The notes under the pieces: model-generated | What the model was told of the DNA's origin: nothing | The model's input: only the letters and a program-made list of their open reading frames with translations | Database searches by the model: none | Assembly (NCBI RefSeq): GCF_050908995.1 | Contig: NC_135118.1 | Location: 2,418,001-2,482,000, forward strand | Source of the DNA: Andrena cerasifolii | Taxonomy: Eukaryota; Arthropoda; Insecta; Hymenoptera; Andrenidae | Direction: 5' to 3' | DNA length: 64,000 nt | Shown: positions 56,865 to 64,000 of the stretch, one piece after another | Layout: each line of letters begins with the position of its first letter | Position numbering within the stretch: position 1 is the stretch's first letter | Translations under genes and position numbers: made by a program

Positions 56865-57543
56865 TAGTTTCTTATCAAGAGTTTTCATCGTGCTGGCGTA
56901 TAACGAACTGTACCTTGGTAACGAATCTTAAATGGTAACGGGAAATTATATTCTATAGGGGAGAGCGGGGATAAAAGTAACACTTTTTACATTTGGCCTA
57001 GCCTACAATTATCTTTTATAAATATAAAAATGAAAATTGTGCCTTAAGATACTATGTTTCTTGGTCTATCATTTGAACCCAGATTCAGCCTTAAGTGATA
57101 AGTAGTTAAAAAGTTATGGCAGTTTTCCGCAGTGACTGTCATTGTTACTTTTGTCCTGCAGGGGTAGGACGAAAGTAACACTAATTATTTTGAGGAGAAT
57201 TAAGTAAAAACACTTCGTCCAACGCAAAAAAGGATTTTTTATTATAAAAAAAACGATAGAAAGAAACATTTAAATAAATATATTTAAAGTAACGATAAAA
57301 GCAAATAAATTTTAAATAACAAAAGGTGGAGAGCATAACTAGCTTCGAACATTTCTTTGATATTGTGTATTTAGTTAAATGATAGGTATTAAATTTCACC
57401 TAATCCGAATTAAAATTATGTTTGTTTGTTTTTATTGTTTTCCTGTGTTTTAAGTAGTATGACGTTTCAAAACTTATTTTTGCTTATATTGCCCAACGTA
57501 CTATAAGTCCCATTTTTGTTGTTCCCCCTCTCTCCTTCGGGTC

Positions 57544-58075
57544 CCAGCAGCAGCGCACCGGGAGAAAGGTGGTCGGTCTCCCATCTTTCCCCAGTACAGC
57601 GCCCCGTGATGCTTAACTTCGGTGATCTAACGTTGTTTTGTTTGTAAAAGTCTCTTTATTATATAACATATGTACATTTAAGCGTATAAAATAAATACAT
57701 TTAAATTGTTTCTTTGGTAATTGAATTTGTACCTAGTTCCTACAATTAATGCTTAACCTACTACTATGATTAATCAGTCGATATGCAGTATATCTCTTAT
57801 TTCTAGTGTGTTCATTTAGCTCATATCTAGTATTGTTTCATGTAATCATTTAATAAGGGAAAATTGCGTTAAAAAAAACCTTCTTTGTTCTCAGCTTTAC
57901 ACCTTTGTGTGTACCTGTTTGCATGTACTGTTTTGAAGCGTTATCAGGTATATTGTTACAGTGTTAGTCCTATTTAATACTGTACTTAATTTACTTAAAT
58001 TACTTTTGCTTACTTATGGCCTGAGTAGGTGATCTAACGAGAACCGGTGTTTTCCATCACGGCTACGGCCGCTGG
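57544..58075 (-). pseudogene. 5S rRNA-like sequence, split by a 395-bp insert
   Basis: Read on the minus strand without the insert, 58075-58028 joined to 57620-57544 gives about 125 nt resembling a whole 5S rRNA. ACACCGGTTCTCGTTAGATC, then CACCGAAGTTAAGCATCACG, correspond to the universal CGGTTCTCGTCCGATCACC and box A (GAAGTTAAGCA), and AGATGGGAGACCG matches the box C GGATGGGTGACCG. The ends CCAGCGGC and GCTGCTGG pair over 8 bp, with changes from the usual insect CCAACG/TGTTGG that compensate. There is no T-run terminator after the 3' end, so a 5S-derived SINE or relic is as likely as a gene. Confidence 0.65.
57633..58027 (-). mobile_element. Retroposed insert in the 5S-like sequence
   Basis: 395 bp flanked by a perfect 12-bp direct repeat GGTGATCTAACG (57621-57632 and 58028-58039). 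On the minus strand it ends AATAAAGAGACTTTTACAAA then CAAAACAA, i.e. a poly(A) signal followed by an A-rich tail, directly before the duplicated target. This is the hallmark of target-primed reverse transcription. The body is not recognised: a truncated non-LTR element or a retrocopied 3'UTR. Confidence 0.65.
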
Positions 58076-58683
58076 TCGAATTAAAATTATGACATAAATA
58101 GTGAAGGTCACCCATGCTGCAGTCTTCGTGGGTCTAACCCTTAAAATCTAGACATTTGGGATGATTCTCTCTCGAACAGCTTTCACAGAAAGGGTCCAAT
58201 CAAATCAGACATAGACAATCATTATCATCTGAAGAATTCCTGTCCTGTATGCTATTTTGCTCGCCCAAGTAACATGTTACTTTCGTCCCCGTAGAGACGT
58301 GTTACTTTTGTCCCCAGCCATGTTTTTCAGAATAGAGCTGTTATAACATAGAAACTATACAAGACTTGTTAAAATCAAATACAGGAACTTATAAAGACAT
58401 TATCTGAGAACGCTCTAGCAAATAATTGGTTTAATATCTATAGTTTAACTATGAATATTAACAAAAAACCAAAATAGGAGAAACTTACCTGAATGATCTA
58501 AATAACAAGTTTAGCTTGTCCAGGGTATGCGATTCGTGTTACTGCTAAACGTCACTCAGTACGATAAAAGAGACACTATACACATGTAACTGTGTAAAGC
58601 AAACGTTTTGGAAATGTTTGCGGAAGTGGGCAGATGGCGTGTTACTTTCGTGACGCTGTTACGTTTGTCCCCGCTCTCCCCTA

Positions 58684-60304
58684 CGCATTTATCACTCGCG
58701 TAAAGGTAGCTGTGTGATAGAGAATTTGCTGTTCCTACAAACTTAAAAATTCTGAAACGTATATGTACAGAAGAAATAGCTTGTAGTGAGATCCGTTAAG
58801 TTCAAGTCAAGAATAGACAAAGGTGCACGCGTACCTGGCGGATCTTTGAATACAGTATTCTCGAAAAATAAATCACGTACGGAACAAAAATAATGCTACA
58901 CCTTCGACTTATCCTTACGCAAGGAAGCACCCTTCTTTACGATTGTATCGAGACTTACGCCACACCCTGTATATGTTCACGCTAACATTATCGGCCGAAC
59001 TGTCCAAACGAAACAGGTGTGATACCCTTATCGTTAACGGTAATGTGTATAATGATAAAGAAAACAGTAAGAATATCAGAACAGTCCCCACGATACTTCA
59101 AATACTAGCAAATAAAATCTGCAGCTGTTGATAACCGAGCGACAAATTGAAACAATAAAAATTTCGAAAAACGAATCATTCATATTTATTATGAAATTAT
59201 GAGTTTTTTAAAGGGAGTCGTATTTTTTGTAATGTGGTGGGGAACATCAAGACAAATTCAATGTTTAATATTTTATCATTCAAAGATCGCGTCATTTTTG
59301 CAATAAAAGAATATTTTTTGCAATAAGCTTCCACAATAAGTGGAAAAAATTGAAATCATTAAAACCCAATAAGAAAGTAAAACTTTTAGAAAAATCTGTA
59401 AAGAAAGTAGGTAATACATGCGTTAGTATCAAACTTATAAATTGTTCTTAAATCATCCATATAATTATTATCATACATGCTAGGGTATGTAGTTTTCCCC
59501 TTTTCTTATATTTATTTTGTTTCATTCGTTAAATCCTAAAAATGAATAAACAAAAAACATAATAGAGAAAAATAAGGAAGGTTTCCTAGGTGCTATTGCC
59601 GCTGATATAAATAAAGGAAGAATTTGAGCTTGAATTTTGTATAAAACAGACGGCTTTTGTTATTCAAAAAGTACCCGCAAAAAATGTCACTCACTGTCAA
59701 AAATTATATTTCAAAATAATTATTTATAATTAAATGTAAAGGGCGGCAAAAATAATTTTTGCCTAGAGTGGCGAAAGAGCTAGACAGGCCCTGGATAACA
59801 GTTCAAGTAACCACTGTCCTAAGGATATAACACCAGGAATTTCATATTAACATGAATGAATCCCCAGTTACATCACAACAACAAACGACATGGTTCCGCT
59901 GAAAAAAACTTAATGCGATCTCGATGCTTTTAGCAGAAATAAACATCCCTTTGATATTTTTCTTCCATTAAGTCGTTACTTTTAATCACATCATCCCACC
60001 GATCTAAAAAATCCTGCGGACTATTACGATACACGCCTTACGTATTTTCAGCGAACGAACAGAATGTCTTCGGGAAGCGTTCCCCCCCTTTCGTGTCGCT
60101 TCGGTCCGTTCTATTCGTTGCATGGTTACATAAAGTCCCTTTCGAACATTTGTTTTCTGCGTATTCTAATTAACGCAAACGCGCAGTGAAGCTTGTCGAT
60201 GCGTTTACCAGAAATGGATTTCCACTTTAACGCGTACAACGACGAATGAAAATTCCATTCGAACCCACTTTTTTCGAGGCAAGCTTTGATCGCGAGATCC
60301 TGCT
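58684..60304. other. Intergenic, nothing recognised
   Basis: AT-rich, with short frames only. No repeat termini were paired. Confidence 0.3.
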
Positions 60305-60361
60305 CAGTGGCGGATTTAAGGGGCGGTGAATGAGCAGTTGTCGCCTGGGTCCCTGACTCCA
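60305..60361. mobile_element. Fragment of CAGTGGCGGATTT hAT-like family
   Basis: CAGTGGCGGATTTAAGGGGC and GCAGTTGTCGCCTGGG recall the nested element 45582-45818. Only one end is present. Confidence 0.55.
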
Positions 60362-60573
60362 TATTCAAAAAATAAAATTATGATTTTTTCCAAATACTAC
60401 TTTTTTTTTTGTTTCCAATAATTTTCATACCACACGCGTGTGGATTTATTTGTAATTTTGTTATGTATACAGGATGTCCCAGAATGTTTGCTACCTGGCC
60501 TTGTTCCTTAACCCTTTGTTGACACACCTCCTTTTTCGATCAACTTTGACATACCTGGGTGGCTCACACTCGC

Positions 60574-61184
60574 AAGGAGAGGTTCCCAGGTGTCCGCCTT
60601 CGATTGCTTTGAATTTTGGATATGTTTTAGAGGACCGAAAAATAAGGTATACGTGTTTTTTTATAGCGGCCCGTTTTCATATTTAGGGGGTGAATCCAAC
60701 CCCCAAAGTTATAAAATTTTCAGGTTTTCATCTCCGATTGCTTTGGTTTTTGGATATGTTTTAAAGAACCGAAAAATAAGAAATACGTGTTTTTTTATTT
60801 TGGCCTGCTTGAATGTTTAGGGGGTGTAACCACCTAACAATGTTCATAAGAATAGTTGGTGCCCGCCTCCGATTGCTTTGGTTTTTGGATATGTTTTAGA
60901 GGACCCATATAACTTTGAGGGATGGTTTCACCCCCTAAATATTCAAGCTAGCCAAAATAAAAAGGCGCGTATTTCGTATTTTTCGGTCCTCTAAAATATA
61001 TCCAAAAACCAAAGCAATCGGAGACGAACACCTGAAAATCTTATAACTTTGGGGAGTAGTTTCACCCCCTAAATATGAAAATTGGCCGCTATAAAAAAAC
61101 ACGTATATCTTATTTTTCGGTCCTCTAAAACATATCCAAAATTCAAAGCAATCGGAGGCGGACACCTGGGAACCTCTCCTTGTC
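60574..61184. mobile_element. Foldback related to the core of 19455-20630
   Basis: CAAGGAGAGGTTCCCAGGTG at the left is mirrored by CACCTGGGAACCTCTCCTTG at the right. The internal blocks TTTGGATATGTTTTAGAGGA and CCGAAAAATAAG occur repeatedly in both orientations, at about 130-bp spacing. Confidence 0.7.
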
Positions 61185-62640
61185 AGCGCAATTTTTGAAC
61201 CACTGCCATTCTCATTTAATGAATCCAATTATTATGAAAAATATCATGGGTCCAATAGATTTTTGATTCTATGACAGTTTTTGTAAAAAAAATCTAGATT
61301 ACCACATGTCGAGAAAAAACGAAGAAAATCGTTAAAAAATTGTAACTTTTGCAAATTTCCATATGAGAAGCTAAAAATCTACGGAGTTGTTGTTCGGATA
61401 TAATACTTTGGGAGAAAAAATAGATTGTAAGTCGGCTTTGGAAAAAAACTATTTATTTTATATATAAAAGGTACAGAGCGTCAAAATCAGCTTAAGGGTG
61501 ACTCGCACCCAGAGTGTCAACGAAGCATTAAATCCGCAACTGATCCTGATGAACGAGAATTATCTTCTTTTTTCGAGTTGTGTAAAAAATGCCCCTCGCA
61601 AAGGTTCCAACCAGAGATCAGCTTCGGGGAAGGAACGAAACGGTCTCATGAGTTACTAGGGAGAAGGTAAACGATGCAGCGCCCCTTTCAAGGAAACCAC
61701 AACCGATTCCATTGGTCGTGCTTGTGACTGAAAGGTAGAATATTCCATTTATTTGGGAATATCCTTTGGCTCGATTGAAACGCGGTCTTCTTGCCTCCAA
61801 GGAATATTCGAACTAGGGATATTGAAATCGAGGTGGTACACTTTTTGGTATTAACTATACCGTAGCCTCCAGTTCAGTTATACATTTAACACAGTGCTGA
61901 AGAAGAAGAAGAAAAACATATATTATCAACAACGTATATTATTCTCAAAATTAGAATTCTCGAAAAAATGAAAACGCGAGGGAGTTGAAAGGACCCAAGG
62001 GATGTAATAGGGTGAAAAAAATGAGAACATGGTTGGGTGAAGAAACACCTAACGGATGTGTTACGTACGCAGACCTATCTTTGACCTTTTTAACCCTTTC
62101 GGGTGTCCGGAATGCACGTGACCAGGCGGGGTCACCGTTTCCTGCAGTGGTGTGATACTACCGAGTTTTCCCGAAAACCTAATATTCAATTGAAGGCATT
62201 CACGTTCCCACTATTTTCTAGCCGAACTTCACCGTATAAAAAGAGCCACGAATCCACACTCGGGGGATCATTTCAAGTGTACTACGTTTAGATGAAAGAG
62301 GCTTGCGAGATCGAGTAACATTTTTCTTCGAGTATTAATCCAACTTAAGCCATACAGCTCACAGTGTTGCTGATAGGCGTTGTAATTATTAAAGTCTTTG
62401 AGACCCCCGCATTTCTCAATGCGTCAAAACCAAGGGGTGGACTTAGGTACCGCGACAACTAAACACTCAAAACAATTGGTAAGAACCGAGCTTATAGAAT
62501 ATAATTAGTTATTTCTTACTCAGAGTTCTCTTATTTGAATCTAATCAACATCTGAACTACCTCTTCGAGACTAACCCACATAGATACACCTTTACCGCTC
62601 GAGGTGTATCACATTATAAAGTTACGAGGCTAATTAACAT
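61185..62640. other. Intergenic, nothing recognised
   Basis: No clear repeats or genes. A short GAAGAA run occurs near 61900. Confidence 0.3.
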
Positions 62641-62648
62641 TTCCTAGT

Positions 62649-62843
62649 GGCTCCCGGTGTTATCCAGGCACCGGTTCGTCCACGCTTTCCAACCTCCTAA
62701 CGGCTCCCGGTGTTATCCAGGCACCGGTTCGTCAGTGAACATTTACCTTCCTAGTGGCTCCCGGTGTTAGCCAGGCACCGATTCGTCCACGCTTACCAAC
62801 CTCCCTATAACGGCTCCCGGTGTTAGCCAAGCACCGGTTCGTC
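62649..62843. repeat. Four-copy minisatellite with dyad-symmetric core
   Basis: GGCTCCCGGTGTTA(T/G)CC then AGGCACCGGTTCGTC occurs at 62649, 62702, 62755 and 62812. Units 1-2 and 3-4 form a larger duplicated block of about 106-110 bp. Each core can fold as CCGGTG/CACCGG with a 9-nt loop. Confidence 0.85.
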
Positions 62844-62935
62844 CATTACTAACAAACTGTAACAAACTCGATCCTCGGCCTCGCAGCCGCCAATCTCTTT
62901 GCTCTCAGCCTCGGCTCGTAACAGATGTAATAGAC

Positions 62936-63581
62936 CAGGAGTGTCGAACTTCCCCACTCCGAGAGCCGCACGAGTCGGGCCCCTGGTGTGCCGGTTCCCC
63001 CACTTATTTTTCTCGAGGCGTTGCACGAGACCCGGCAGGGAGAGAGTGCGGTACCCGGAGGAGAAATTCATCAGAGTGAGGCCTGTTTCATACATTCACG
63101 GCACGGCACCGCACCGTTTATGCGGTAAAAGGAACGAAGATCATATAGAGACCTTTCACACGTCCGGCGGACAGGCAACGAGGAGCTGCCGAGTTTCCAC
63201 CGAGCTCGGCGGCTATTCGCTGTCTATAAGCTTAGCATAGAGGCTCGGGACGGCACGGACGGCCCGGCTCGGTGGCTGTATAAAGGGCTGCACACACATA
63301 TCAGTTCCGTGTCAGTACCGTTCCGTCGTGCCAGTGGTAAGAAGAAGAGATCCTCTACGTCCCTCTTCTTCTTACGACTGGCACGACGAAACGGCACTGA
63401 CACGGAACTGATATGTTTGCGCAGACCTTAAACCGACCTTAAACGGCGCCGTGCCGTGCCGTGAATGTGTGAAACGGGCCCGAAGTAGGTGTGGATAGGG
63501 CCGTTCTCTTACGGCTCTGCGGAGCAGGCGAAGAGGAGATGGAGCCACTGCGGCTCGCGAGCCGCTAGTTCGACACCCCTG
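62936..63581. mobile_element. hAT-like element (CAGGAGTGTCGAACT ends), GC-rich
   Basis: Perfect 8-bp duplication TAATAGAC at 62928-62935 and 63582-63589. Ends CAGGAGTGTCGAACTTCC and CTAGTTCGACACCCCTG. It contains the palindromic element 63079-63483. Confidence 0.85.
63079..63483. mobile_element. Palindromic MITE with GGCACGGCAC motifs, nested
   Basis: GTTTCATACATTCACGGCAC at the left is mirrored by GCCGTGAATGTGTGAAACGG at the right. The centre is a 54-bp-arm hairpin (63297-63350 with 63363-63416), containing CGTCGTGCCAGTGGTAAGAA and its near-complement. TATAAAG at 63279 is noted without a supported gene. Confidence 0.75.
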
Positions 63582-63814
63582 TAATAGACAACGGCTGAAC
63601 GTTGGTGCTTAATTCTCTACAAAATGATTTGATGTATTTAGTGTACACTACAAAATCTCAAAGTAACAAAATCTGAGCTCACTTGGCCGCTTTCCTTTGT
63701 CAGATCCCTCATAGAGACTTACTGTTAGCTACACAATGAGCTAACACTTGATAATTTGCAGCTATCGAGGAGCCTCGATAATTTGAGTCCTGCTTATGCC
63801 CCCAATTCGCTTAA

Positions 63815-64000
63815 GGGGACTATTTTGGCAAGGCAGTCGGTTTCCGTGAAAGAAACACTTTCTTTTCAATGTATTTGTAAAAAAAAATGAAAGCAAATCC
63901 AGATGTATCCTTTTACCCAATGTTGATTATTATCATAGAGATTGAACAAAAGTTGCTATGAAATATACATATGATTTAAAAATGGCGGTGCTGACTGGTA
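63815..64000. mobile_element. TTAA element family B, copy 2 (runs off right edge)
   Basis: TTAA at 63811-63814, then GGGGACTATTTTGGCAAGG and the shared segment GAAAGCAAATCCAGATGTAT found also in 26730-27460. The right end lies beyond the window. Confidence 0.75.

Larger units (their letters stand above)
56958..58681. mobile_element. TA element (GGGGAGAGCGGGGA ends) carrying a 5S-like sequence
   Basis: Ends GGGGAGAGCGGGGATAAAAG and CGTTTGTCCCCGCTCTCCCC, TA at 56956-56957 and 58682-58683. Subterminal motif GTTACTTT(T/C)GTCC recurs near 57145, 57165, 58270, 58300 and 58640. It contains the split 5S-like sequence at 57544-58075. No transposase recognised. Confidence 0.75.

Overview
This 64 kb window reads as insect nuclear DNA, most likely from a hymenopteran. 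The order is inferred from AT-rich composition, compact introns and protein style; nothing here proves it. The features are eukaryotic: spliced exons with GT/AG borders, no operons, and a dense load of DNA transposons. Four host genes are supported: the 5' end of CCT7 (TCP-1 eta, minus strand, 1950-2837, running off the left edge); an adenylate kinase of the AK1 type (plus, 11811-22562, four exons, one apparent single-base frameshift in exon 3); the 3' part of a C-type lectin-domain gene (plus, 31034-33159, three exons); and a complete CIN85/CD2AP-type SH3 adaptor, the orthologue of Drosophila cindr (minus, 38578-50889, eight coding exons, 535 codons, all phases consistent). A GC-richer 150-codon open frame at 28332-28784 (minus) is not recognised.

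Almost everything else is nonautonomous DNA transposons, often nested three to five deep. (a) hAT-like elements have 8-bp target duplications: 8370-9118, 15389-16199, 24460-24611, 33359-33500, 36176-36335, 41327-41846, 44288-45975, 45582-45818, 46870-47909, 52279-53925 and 62936-63581. (b) TTAA-flanked elements (piggyBac- or Kolobok-like): 23630-24363, 26730-27460, 29916-30611, 30616-30895, 42060-42325, 46698-48468, 48473-49865 and one running off the right edge from 63815. (c) TA-flanked Tc1/mariner/pogo-like elements: 13273-13507, 19012-21388, 42761-46667 (with a dead DD34E transposase), 52673-53541, 55525-55998, 56267-56864 and 56958-58681. (d) Long foldback elements, the largest at 23117-27949. 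(e) Three copies of a 1.3-1.7 kb element with ACAGGGTCA ends: 8281-9952, 16965-18243 and 54619-56264. A pentanucleotide-expanded element (12011-12813) lies 14 bp past the AK1 exon 1 splice donor.

The strongest observations are these. The 7.2 kb intron 3 of cindr is almost entirely nested transposons and would be about 95 bp without them; introns 4 and 5 likewise reduce to about 119 bp. A full-length 5S rRNA-like sequence (57544-58075, minus), with a compensated terminal helix, is split by a 395-bp poly(A)-signal-bearing insert flanked by a perfect 12-bp duplication. The two arms of the giant foldback carry different TTAA elements at the same TTAA site. Many of the hAT-like families carry their own short, near-palindromic motif repeated through their ends. 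I did not find a convincing new protein-coding defence or biosynthetic system.
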